Positions 40,381 to 48,115 of a stretch of 64,000 nt of DNA are shown piece by piece. The DNA is from Acetobacter ascendens (lineage in GTDB: Bacteria; Pseudomonadota; Alphaproteobacteria; Acetobacterales; Acetobacteraceae), in NCBI RefSeq assembly GCF_001766235.1, contig NZ_CP015164.1:2608501-2672500 (forward strand), written 5' to 3'. Within the stretch, counting starts at the first letter, position 1; each line of letters opens with the position of its first letter. Made by a program: the position numbers and the translations under genes. The notes below the pieces were generated by a model. That model was not told the DNA's origin, did no database searches, and saw only the letters and a list, made by a program, of their open reading frames with translations.

Positions 40381-41489
40381 TCAGGCAGAACGTTTGGTAT
40401 CTACTTTATTCTCATTATGGGCCAGAAAAGGCCCTGCTGCGCGAATAGTTATGGATAGAATGCCAATATTGCCGTGGGAGAGATAACCTTCCAAAGGCAG
40501 TACAGCGTTACCATTGGTCCATGCGCAATCAGTCCAATCCGTATCATGCCAACCGCCTGGTTTTTTAGCCTGAAGGTGGGAGGTAATTTCATACTGATGT
40601 TTGGCAGAAAGAAGATGTACATCTCCCACAGCAACACCCATCAGGCGACGGTCATTTACAAATGGACCGATGACATCTGTCGGGCGGTTGGCGCGGGAAA
40701 CAATGCGCACAGAATTTGTGTTGGCTGGCAGCATGAAGCTGTAGTGCTGTCCATCCTGCCGGATAGGGTGAAGCGTAGTTCCGTTTTCTGTAAAGAGGTA
40801 CAGATTAGGATCATATGTTAGTTCAGCAGATACTGGCGCCTCGGCGGAGCTTCTGTTCCGTGCTTTTAGCTTGTGGAACAAGGGTTCAACAAAAACACGA
40901 TCTACGCACAAAGGTGCACCGGCATCTTCTTCCCAATTACGATGGGTGCCACGTAGGCGGATAACCGTACCTTTCTGACAGAAATTACGACGGTTGCCTG
41001 TATCCAGATAGCTTTCTGTTAGCATACCATCTGCAATGATAACGGAATGCTGATCTGTTTCCACATGATAATAATCATAGGAGGTAATGGACTTATCGTA
41101 AAAAATGGAAATTCCGTTTACCAGCATACGTACGGGTACGAACTTACCATCAAAGAACAGGCAATGTTCTGCGGTAATCAGCATATCCTTGTAAGGTATA
41201 CCTTCAGCAAGGGCATTTTTGCACACACGTACAGGATACCCGGCTTCATCATCAGGTAGGTCAGGGCGAACATTGCATTGGGCCTTACCTATCCACACAA
41301 CCGGGCGCGTTGTTTCCTTATTGTTCTGCCAATCAAAGGTAATAACTTCTGTACCAACAACAAGGTTTTCAACAGGAATTTCGCCTTCAGAAGTGCGAAT
41401 CATGCTGCCGCTTAAGAAACAAACCTCGTAAATTAGGTTGCCGTCATTCCCAACAACCAAGGCATTGCCATGCTGCGATACACCATCGA
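40381..41489 (-). pseudogene. Hint (Hedgehog/intein) domain protein, 5' part lost to an IS insertion
   Basis: The C-terminal 359 codons from the TTG at 41460 contain a Hint_2-type domain beginning CFLSGSMIRTSEGEIPVENL (splicing-type Cys at the start) with ITAEHCLFFDGKFVPVRML and QHSVIIADGMLTESY. The frame stays open upstream as VDGVSQHGNALVVGNDGN until it meets the IS1380-family end at 41490, with the target TCGA at 41486-41489. In acetic acid bacteria such Hint domains usually sit behind long repetitive, probably exported N-terminal regions; that part is missing here. The remaining frame lacks a native start and promoter. Confidence 0.82.
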
Positions 41490-41841
41490 CGCGGAAATCT
41501 CACGGAAGGGTTGTACATCGAGTTAGATTATGAAAAAGTCTATTTTGTGTAAAAGAAATTTTCGTAAGCTATAAGAAAACCCGATGCAGACAGAGTGTAG
41601 CGCAGGCGCGTATGAGTTTCCAGCCTCCTGTGGACGGCGTGTTGTGGCCCGTTTTGACGGGGGTCGCATGAGTTCGGATGGGGGCGTCATTCTGGTGAAG
41701 CAGGCTGATGACATTCTGGGTCTCAGCCGCCGCTTTGCTGCCTGTTTTCGCGATAAGCGGCATCCCGGCTTTGTGGAATACCGGGTTGAAGACCTTGTCC
41801 GTCAGCGGATCATGGGCCTGGCACTGGGCTATGAAGACCTT
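41490..41841 (+). mobile_element. IS1380-family element, copy A, left-end fragment
   Basis: Nearly identical to the first 350 bases of copy B (offset 727). It begins CGCGGAAATCTCAC directly after TCGA inside the Hint gene. It is broken at about 41841 by the IS5-like element beginning GGCTCAGGACCC. Its right part is absent from the window. Confidence 0.88.
41584..41841 (+). pseudogene. IS1380-family transposase, N-terminal fragment (copy A)
   Basis: 86 codons identical to copy B except Lys for Glu in FRDKRHPGF. The frame then runs a few codons into the next element and stops. Not functional. Confidence 0.9.
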
Positions 41842-42216
41842 AGGCTCAGGACCCATTGATTTGATTGCGGAAATCTGATTCAGCCTCTGTGAGGAGACTG
41901 AAGATGAGTGACCTGTATTGGCTGACCGAGGAACAGATGGATCGTCTGCGGCCCTTTTTCCCGAAGAGCCATGGCAAACCTCGCGTTGATGACCGTCGTG
42001 TGTTGAGTGGGATCATTTTCGTGAACAGAAATGGTCTGCGCTGGCGTGATGCCCCCCGGGAATACGGTCCACACAAGACGCTCTACAACCGCTGGAAGCG
42101 CTGGAGTGCTATGGGGATCTTCATCCGCATGATGGAGGGATTGGCTACTGGCAAGGCAGAGCCTCAGACAATCATGATTGATGCGACCTATCTCAAGGCC
42201 CATCGCACGGCTTCGA
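41842..42216 (+). mobile_element. third IS5-family element, left-end fragment
   Basis: Starts near GGCTCAGGACCCATTG next to CTTA in IS1380 copy A and runs to TCGA at 42213-42216, where IS1380 copy B begins. The right half is absent. Distinct from the two other IS5-type elements in the window. Confidence 0.78.
41904..42216 (+). pseudogene. IS5-family transposase orfA fragment
   Basis: Starts MSDLYWLTEEQMDRLRPFFP, continues FVNRNGLRWRDAPREYGPHK and MIDATYLKAHRTAS (first catalytic Asp), then runs into the IS1380 end, where the frame is foreign and stops at 42260. The second and third catalytic residues are missing. Confidence 0.88.
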
Positions 42217-42310
42217 CGCGGAAATCTCACAGAAGGGTTGTACATCGGGTTAGATTATGAAAAAGTCTGTTTTGTACAAAATAATTTTTCATAAGCAATA
42301 AACGAACCCG

Positions 42311-43696
42311 ATGCAGACAGAGTGTAGCGCAGGCGCGTATGAGTTTCCAGCCTCCTGTGGACGGCGTGTTGTGGCCCGTTTTGACGGGGGTCGCATGAGT
42401 TCGGATGGGGGCGTCATTCTGGTGAAGCAGGCTGATGACATTCTGGGTCTCAGCCGCCGCTTTGCTGCCTGTTTTCGCGATGAACGGCATCCCGGCTTTG
42501 TGGAATACCGGGTTGAAGACCTTGTCCGTCAGCGGATCATGGGCCTGGCACTGGGCTATGAAGATCTCAATGATCACGATGCCCTGCGGCATGACCTGAT
42601 CTTTGGTCTGGCCTCGGGCCGTCTGTCAGGAGGCCGGGCAAACTGCGCAGCATTGGCTGGCAAATCTACACTGAACCGGTTGGAGCGCAGTGGGCACAAG
42701 GCAGATCGTTACTGTCGGATCATTGCTGATCATGAGGCCCTGGCTACCCTGTTCGTCACGCTCTACATGGACCGGCATGATCGGGCTCCTGCCCGGATCG
42801 TTCTGGACGTGGACGCGACCGATGACCGTATCCATGGCCATCAGGAAGGCCGTGCCTTTCATGGGTATTACGGCCATAACTGCTATCTTCCCCTGTATGT
42901 CTTCTGCGGGGATCATCTCCTCAGCGCTACCCTGCGCACGGCAGACAGGGACCCGGGGAAGGAAGCACTGGCAGACATCCGCCGGATCGTGGAGCAGATC
43001 AGGAGCCGCTGGCCCCGGGTGCGTATCCTGGTGCGTGGGGACAGCGGTTTCGCCCGGGACAGTCTGATGACATGGTGCGAAGACAACCACGTTGACTTCC
43101 TGTTTGGGCTTGCAGGCAACACCCGCCTGTATGACCGGATTGCCTCTTTGTCCGCTGAGGTTCGTGACGAAGCCGCCACGACAGGCAGAGCTGCGCGCGG
43201 TTTCGCCTCCTTTGACTGGATCACAAAGGACAGCTGGACGCGCCGCAGGCGGGTCGTGGCCAAGGCCGAATGGCGCCACGGCAACCGCTATCATCGCTTT
43301 ATTGTCACCACGCTACCGCAGGGAATGTCCGACCCCCGCCATCTCTACGAACAGATTTACTGCGCACGCGGGGATATGGAAAACCGCATCAAGGAATGCC
43401 AGATGGATCTGTTCTCAGACAGGACATCCTCCCATACCATCCGCGCCAACCAGCTCCGGCTGTGGTTCTCGGCCGCAGCCTATGTCCTGCTCACCGCTCT
43501 GCAAAAGATGGCCCTTGGCCAGACCAGCCTGGAGACGGCGACCTGTGGCACCATCCGCGCACGACTGCTCAAAATCGCGACACGTGTAACGCTCAGCGTC
43601 CGTCGGATTGTCCTGTCCATGCCGGACATGTTCCCCTGTCAGCATGAATTCGCCCTCGCTCATGCACGATTGCGAAGGCTCCGGCAGGCCGTCTGA
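42311..43696 (+). CDS. IS1380-family transposase (copy B)
   Basis: 461-residue DDE transposase (DDE_Tnp_1 type). Catalytic Asp regions are IVLDVDATDDRIHG (about 158-171) and RILVRGDSGFARD (about 238-250), and the Glu region is ARGDMENRIKECQMDLFSDR (about 355-374). It appears intact, with ATG at 42311 as in copy A. Confidence 0.92.
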   Translation: MQTECSAGAYEFPASCGRRVVARFDGGRMSSDGGVILVKQADDILGLSRRFAACFRDERHPGFVEYRVEDLVRQRIMGLALGYEDLNDHDALRHDLIFGLASGRLSGGRANCAALAGKSTLNRLERSGHKADRYCRIIADHEALATLFVTLYMDRHDRAPARIVLDVDATDDRIHGHQEGRAFHGYYGHNCYLPLYVFCGDHLLSATLRTADRDPGKEALADIRRIVEQIRSRWPRVRILVRGDSGFARDSLMTWCEDNHVDFLFGLAGNTRLYDRIASLSAEVRDEAATTGRAARGFASFDWITKDSWTRRRRVVAKAEWRHGNRYHRFIVTTLPQGMSDPRHLYEQIYCARGDMENRIKECQMDLFSDRTSSHTIRANQLRLWFSAAAYVLLTALQKMALGQTSLETATCGTIRARLLKIATRVTLSVRRIVLSMPDMFPCQHEFALAHARLRRLRQAV

Positions 43697-43957
43697 AGAA
43701 ACAGACAGTGCACAGACCACATAGCTTCCACCAACACTGCCTTCTCAGGCCGTGACACCCGCACTGCGTTCAGAACCCGCCGCCAGAAGCAGAATATCGT
43801 CAATATTCCAGATCGGGCTCCTGTGGGATGACTGAATTCTACAAAATGACCCGAAATTGCCTCAAGTGTGAGATGGGGTGGTTGCCGTCCTCCCCGCACG
43901 GCATCGCAATGTGCCAGAATGGTCGTTGGAAGAAACGACTGCGCGAAAGGACGGCAG

Positions 43958-44980
43958 ATGAAGGATACAGTGATAGGCGTTGATCTGGCAAAGAACATTT
44001 TCCAGGTTCATGGAGCTTCGCGTGCGGGCGAGGTGATGTTTCGCAAAAAGCTGCGTCGTCAGCAGTTTATGCAGTTCATGGCCACGCAGCCGCCTGCTCT
44101 GGTCGTTCTTGAAGCGTGCGGGAGCGCGCATTACTGGGCTCGCGAACTGGCAGGAGCTGGTCACGAGGTCAGACTGATCGCTCCGCAGTATGTGAAGCCT
44201 TTCGTGAAGCGCCAGAAGAACGATGCTGCTGATGCGGAAGCGATTGTCATTGCGGCCCGTCAGCCGGAAATGCGCTTTGTCGAACCACGCACTGAAGCGC
44301 AGCAGGCGCGTGGCGTTCTTTTCCGGGCCCGGCAGCGTCTGGTGCACCAGCGCACGGAACTGGTGAATGCCCTGCGTGCCGTTCTGTATGAATTCGGTCT
44401 CGTCGTGCCACAGGGGATTGCGCATATCAGACACATTGAAGCCATGCTGGATGAGGCGGTTCTGCCAGAGGCTGTGAAGCAGGAATGCCTTGATCCGCTG
44501 CGACAGATTTCGGAGCAGAGTGTGCGGATTGATGTCAGAACAAAGAAGATCAGGATGCTTGCCCAGGAAAGTGAAAACACCTGCAGATTGCAGAGCATGC
44601 CTGGAGTGGGTCCTCTGACCGCTCTTGCGATTGAAGCTTTTGCGCCTGACCTGCAGAGCTTCCGGCGCGGGCGCGACTTTGCTGCGTGGCTGGGGCTGGT
44701 GCCCCGTCAGTTCTCATCTGGCGGAAAGGAAAGGCTGGGGAAGATATCAAAAGCCGGGCAGGCTGATATCCGCAGGCTTCTCATCATGGGCGCCATGACC
44801 CAGGTGAACTGGGCCAGCCGTAAGGCCCCTGCACCGGGAAGCTGGCTGGCACGGATGCTGGCCCGCAAGCCCCGTATGCTGGTAGCCATTGCGCTGGCCA
44901 ACAGGATGGCACGAGCCATCTGGGCCATGGCAACAAAACAGGAGGATTATCGGGATCCGGCCCTGTCCGTGGCAGCCTGA
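43958..44980 (+). CDS. IS110-family transposase (DEDD), element 1
   Basis: 340 residues from ATG 43958 (MKDTVIGVDLAKNIFQVHG); the frame opens earlier but this matches the family and follows AAAGGACGGCAG. The RuvC-like N-terminal domain has the Asp in GVDLAKN, Glu in VVLEACGSAHYW and DxxD in KNDAADAEAI. The C-terminal transposase_20 region has SMPGVGPLTALAIEAF and FAAWLGLVPRQFSSGGKERLG. Intact. Confidence 0.93.
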   Translation: MKDTVIGVDLAKNIFQVHGASRAGEVMFRKKLRRQQFMQFMATQPPALVVLEACGSAHYWARELAGAGHEVRLIAPQYVKPFVKRQKNDAADAEAIVIAARQPEMRFVEPRTEAQQARGVLFRARQRLVHQRTELVNALRAVLYEFGLVVPQGIAHIRHIEAMLDEAVLPEAVKQECLDPLRQISEQSVRIDVRTKKIRMLAQESENTCRLQSMPGVGPLTALAIEAFAPDLQSFRRGRDFAAWLGLVPRQFSSGGKERLGKISKAGQADIRRLLIMGAMTQVNWASRKAPAPGSWLARMLARKPRMLVAIALANRMARAIWAMATKQEDYRDPALSVAA

Positions 44981-45094
44981 GCGATGGCTCGGCTCCCGCG
45001 GATGGAACCGGTAGGGGTGTGAGAGGGCGATGACCTGAATGGGCGCATGATCGTCTGATCCGGATCGGAAAAACCAGTGGATTTCTCTGTGCTT

Positions 45095-45233
45095 TAAAGC
45101 ACGCCTGTGAGATTTGGATCTGATCCGCTGATCACCATACTGGCCAGTGGCTTCTGAAAGGCCACATCAACAGGCCTTACAGAAGACCGCACACGATCAC
45201 ACGTCAATATGGGTCAGAAAACTCTTGCATAAC
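45095..45233 (+). ncRNA. putative seekRNA/bridge RNA of IS110 element 1
   Basis: In the 3' non-coding region. A hairpin-forming sequence GGCC-ACATCAACA-GGCC (45160-45176) is shared with element 2. TGTGAGAT at 45106-45113 equals the element's left flank/edge at 43867-43874. ACAGAAG at 45179-45185, 2 bases past the hairpin, equals 46642-46648, the other half of the interrupted IS1380 end. Guide RNAs from the 3' region are established for the IS1111 group; assigning guides here is inference. The ends of the RNA are not known. Confidence 0.6.
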
Positions 45234-45261
45234 GGACGGCAACCATATGTGGACGGCTCCC

Positions 45262-45395
45262 CCTTGCAAGGGGCTAGGCAAGAAAATGATCGGATCTTTG
45301 CTTCCATATGTCCGGCCTGTTGATGCGGCCATAGGGTCGCTGGCCAAGATGGCTTCCGCAGCGTGAGCCCCAAACACAGAAGCGGTCTTTGATGA
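45262..45395 (-). ncRNA. putative seekRNA/bridge RNA of IS110 element 2
   Basis: Read on the minus strand: CTTCTGTG (45382-45375) equals the element's left flank (46648-46641). Then 44 bases lead to the hairpin GGCC-GCATCAACA-GGCC (45330-45314). Two bases later ACATATGG (45311-45304) equals the right flank (45250-45243), which is the tail of element 1. Spacing mirrors element 1. Inferred guide RNA; its ends are unknown. Confidence 0.6.
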
Positions 45396-45523
45396 CCACT
45401 GGTTGCCACGGGTTTTCTCACGCCATGGATCGATCGATCACACCATCTGCTCTATTACTTGCAAGCCACGACCTCAGCTCGGCACGAGAGCGTCAAATGT
45501 CAGCGCATCGTGCCAGGCTAAGC

Positions 45524-46564
45524 TCAAACAGCAGCTGCGCCGGGTTGCTGCAGAAGGCGCTTATAGTGTTCGCCGCTGACCATCAGTTTCCAGGCAATCC
45601 GCGCAATCTTATTGGCAAGGGCCACCGCTGCGAGTTTCGGTTTTTTGCGCTCCAGCAATTCACGTAACCAAGATGAGGCATTCTTCCCATTGGTCCGCCG
45701 GGCATGCGACACGACTGCGGTCGCGCCAACCACCAGCGTGCTTCGCAAGACCTCATCGCCAGCGCGTGTGATTCTGCCAAGCCTTGTTTTTCCACCGGTT
45801 GAGTGATCCCTGGGCGTCAATCCGATCCAGGCCGCAAAGGCTCGACCCGATTTGAACAGATGCGGATCAGGCGTTTTCATCATCAGCAGCGCTGCGCCGA
45901 TCGGGCCAACGCCCGGAATTTTCGCAAGACGCTGACTGCATTCGTTGGCGCGGTGCCATGCCATCACCTTGCCCTCAAGCTGTTCGATTTCACCTTGCAA
46001 TTCAGCATATTCCTTTGCGTGAAGGGCAAACAACTCGCGCGTCAATGTGGGCAGGCTTTCGTCCGCAGCGATCCGATCAAGGAGTGCCTCAATCCGGCAC
46101 ATGCCTTTGGGCGCCGTGATCCCAAACTCGGCAGCATATCCCCGGATCGTATTGGCGAGCTGTGTGCGGTTCCGGATAAGTCGTGCCCGCATTCCAATCA
46201 GCATCAACGCTGCCTGCTCTTCCTCGCTCTTGAGCGGGACGAACCGCATTGTAGGCCGACTCATCGCTTCACAGAGGGCTTCCGCGTCGGCGGCATCGTT
46301 TTTCCCGCGCTTGACATAAGGCTTCACGAGCTGCGGCGCGATCAGCTTCACTGTGTGTCCCAGACACGAGAGCACCCGCCCCCAGTAATGGGAGGCGCCA
46401 CAGGCCTCAATCGCGATTTCAATCGGGGGCAGTTTCTCAAAAAACTTTACCATCTCCCGGCGGGATAGCTTCCTGCGCAAAACAGGCTGCTCCTTCGCGT
46501 TTACACCGTGCAATTGGAAAACACTTTTTGACGTGTCCATGCCAATACGGATAATTTGTTCCAT
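45524..46564 (-). CDS. IS110-family transposase (DEDD), element 2
   Basis: 346 residues from ATG 46564 (MEQIIRIGMDTSKSVFQLHG), which follows GGAGG; the longer frame to 46600 is less likely. DEDD residues lie in GMDTSKS (Asp), IAIEACGASHYWGR (Glu) and KNDAADAEAL (DxxD). The C-terminal half has KIPGVGPIGAALLMM and FAAWIGLTPRDHSTGGKTRLG. Clearly a different element from number 1, though the same group. Intact. Confidence 0.92.
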   Translation of the reverse strand: MEQIIRIGMDTSKSVFQLHGVNAKEQPVLRRKLSRREMVKFFEKLPPIEIAIEACGASHYWGRVLSCLGHTVKLIAPQLVKPYVKRGKNDAADAEALCEAMSRPTMRFVPLKSEEEQAALMLIGMRARLIRNRTQLANTIRGYAAEFGITAPKGMCRIEALLDRIAADESLPTLTRELFALHAKEYAELQGEIEQLEGKVMAWHRANECSQRLAKIPGVGPIGAALLMMKTPDPHLFKSGRAFAAWIGLTPRDHSTGGKTRLGRITRAGDEVLRSTLVVGATAVVSHARRTNGKNASSWLRELLERKKPKLAAVALANKIARIAWKLMVSGEHYKRLLQQPGAAAV

Positions 46565-46657
46565 GGGTGGCCTCCTCTGTGAATTCTGCAACGACTTCAC
46601 CTTGGCACATCGCGATGCCGTTGGGAGCCGTCCACCCCATCACAGAAGAAATCCGCG

Positions 46658-47201
46658 TCGAACGGATATTTCGTTATCTGGCCGCTGATTACGACAACGA
46701 ATACATGATGATCGACAGCACAATTGTCCGAGCGCATCAGCATAGTGCCGGAGCTCTCAAAAAAGGGGCACGGATCAGGCCATCGGACGATCACGAGGCG
46801 GGCTAACTACAAAGATCCATGCCATCTGCGACGCTCTGGGCAATCCAGTGGAACTCGGCATCACACCGGGACAGGATGCCGATATCACCCAGGCAGAACC
46901 ACTTCTGGAAAACATCGAACCGGATGCTTTCCTTGCTGACAAGGCGTATGACGCGGACAGGTTGATCGATCGGCTGATACAGCGCGGGATTACCCCGGTC
47001 ATCCCGCCAAAACGCAACAGAACGACACGACGGAAAACCGATTTTTCTCTCTACCGCGAACGGAACCTTGTTGAGAGGTTCTTCAATAAACTCAAGCAGT
47101 TTCGCGCTATCGCAACCCGCTACGATAAACTGAAATCGACCTTCCTCGCAGCCGTGCAGTTCGCCTCAATCATCATCCTGCTTAACTGACGACACGCCGT
47201 A
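46658..47201 (+). mobile_element. IS5-family (IS427-group-like) element, copy 2, right-end fragment
   Basis: Matches 28956 onward of copy 1 from TCGA through the right inverted repeat ending GACGACACGCCGTA. The left half is replaced by the IS1380 right end at the target TCGA. The right end touches the IS1031-group copy 2 without a spacer. Confidence 0.9.
46662..47189 (+). pseudogene. IS5-family transposase, C-terminal fragment (frameshifted type)
   Basis: Starts within RIFRYLAADYDNEYMMIDST and contains the A6 slip site and the whole orfB portion (MELGITPGQDADITQAEPLL to the stop at 47189). The N-terminal 75 residues or so are missing. Confidence 0.9.
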
Positions 47202-48106
47202 GAGCCCTTTTGGAAATTCACGGATGAGCGTTTCGGCGTAGCATGAGGCTTCCCATGGCGATGTGGATCATGGCCTCTGCGACGTCGATCCGCTGTTCGT
47301 AGTCCTTCACAAGGCGACGCCAGCGGATTATCCAACCGAAGGTCCGTTCCACAACCCACCGACGCGGCAGGATTTCAAACCCTTTTGCTGTCTCTGACCG
47401 CCGGATGATCTCGACTGTGAAGTCGAGAAAAGTGGCCTTATCCATCAACTGGAGGCGGTCATAGGCTCCATCGGCAAACAGGTGCTTCACCCAAGGCCAG
47501 CGTTTACGAATGGCATCAAGGATCATCTGTCCTCCTGCACTGTCCGAAATATCGGCTGTTGTCAGCTGGACCAGGAGAAGGCGGCCATCCGTATCAACTG
47601 CGATGTGACGTTTCCGACCGACGATCTTCTTGCCTGCGTCATAACCACGTGTCTTTGCGTGGGGTGCCTTGATACTCTGGCTATCAATGACACCACCCGA
47701 TGGACTGGTTTCGCGTCCTGTCGCTTCACGATCGAGCATCAGACAGACATCATGAATGGTCTGGAACAGGAAACGGCGCATCAGCCTGCGGAACCACCAG
47801 TAAACCGTTTGCCATGGGCCAAAATGAACCGGAAGCATCTCCCAACCGCAGCCTGAGCGCACGAGATAGCGCAGAGCATTGATGATCTCACGGAAATCGG
47901 TTGTCCGTTTCCGACCACGCCGGTTCGCAGGGGGCATCAGAGGCGCTATGCGCTCCCATTCCTCATCTGTCAGATCAGACGGATAGCGTTTCGTCTTGCG
48001 TGTAATTCCGGCCATGCGGCCTCGTTGTGCTGGCGTCCACATCCTGCCTTTGAATCACGCTCAAAACCTCTTGAAAACCTATCATAGCGAATTTCCAAAA
48101 GGGCTC
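47202..48106 (-). mobile_element. IS5-family (IS1031-group-like) element, copy 2, complete
   Basis: 905 bases with the same 18-bp inverted repeats as copy 1. The flanking triplets differ (GTA on the left, TTA on the right), so there is no target duplication. This indicates recombination or deletion after insertion. It ends 9 bases before the stop of the O-antigen-ligase-like gene. Confidence 0.93.
47218..48042 (-). CDS. IS5-family transposase (copy 2)
   Basis: 274 residues, intact, with DDE residues in VIDSQSIKA, LFADGAYD and VVERTFGWI. At least two substitutions against copy 1 (Thr for Ala in DREATGRE, Ile for Met in FGWIIRW). Confidence 0.93.
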   Translation of the reverse strand: MWTPAQRGRMAGITRKTKRYPSDLTDEEWERIAPLMPPANRRGRKRTTDFREIINALRYLVRSGCGWEMLPVHFGPWQTVYWWFRRLMRRFLFQTIHDVCLMLDREATGRETSPSGGVIDSQSIKAPHAKTRGYDAGKKIVGRKRHIAVDTDGRLLLVQLTTADISDSAGGQMILDAIRKRWPWVKHLFADGAYDRLQLMDKATFLDFTVEIIRRSETAKGFEILPRRWVVERTFGWIIRWRRLVKDYEQRIDVAEAMIHIAMGSLMLRRNAHP

Positions 48107-48115
48107 TTAACACAA

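Larger units (their letters stand above)
43873..45248 (+). mobile_element. IS110-family element of the IS1111 group, element 1
   Basis: Subterminal 11-bp inverted repeats GGTTGCCGTCC (43880-43890) and GGACGGCAACC (45234-45244). Seven bases, ATGGGGT, lie outside the left repeat, exactly as in element 2. No target duplication. There is an 85-base 5' non-coding and about 265-base 3' non-coding region, the layout of the IS1111 group. Its left flank is TGTGAG of the IS1380 right end. The exact right boundary (45247-45250) is uncertain because it abuts element 2. Confidence 0.85.
45247..46640 (-). mobile_element. IS110-family element of the IS1111 group, element 2
   Basis: On the minus strand: ATGGGGT (46640-46634), subterminal repeat GGACGGCTCCC (46633-46623) and its partner GGGAGCCGTCC (45261-45251). 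Its 3' end meets the 3' end of element 1; only six bases (ATATGT, 45245-45250) lie between the two inner repeats. Its 5' flank is CTTCTGTG, the inner part of the IS1380 right end. Confidence 0.83.
42217..46657 (+). mobile_element. IS1380-family element, copy B, interrupted near its right end by two IS110/IS1111-type elements
   Basis: Left end CGCGGAAATCTCAC at 42217 after TCGA (42213-42216). The right end, read inward, is CGCGGATTTCT (46657 downward), followed outside by TCGA (46658-46661). The outer 11 bases of the two ends agree at 9 positions. Between 43873 and 46640 lie two nested elements. The two flanks belong to different IS5-type elements, so although TCGA is present on both sides this is probably a recombinant of two insertions. 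Confidence 0.72.

Noticed and set aside
41490..48106. Composite transposon or genomic island with cargo
   Set aside because: The interval holds only insertion sequences and fragments; there is no passenger gene, integrase, att site or tRNA target.
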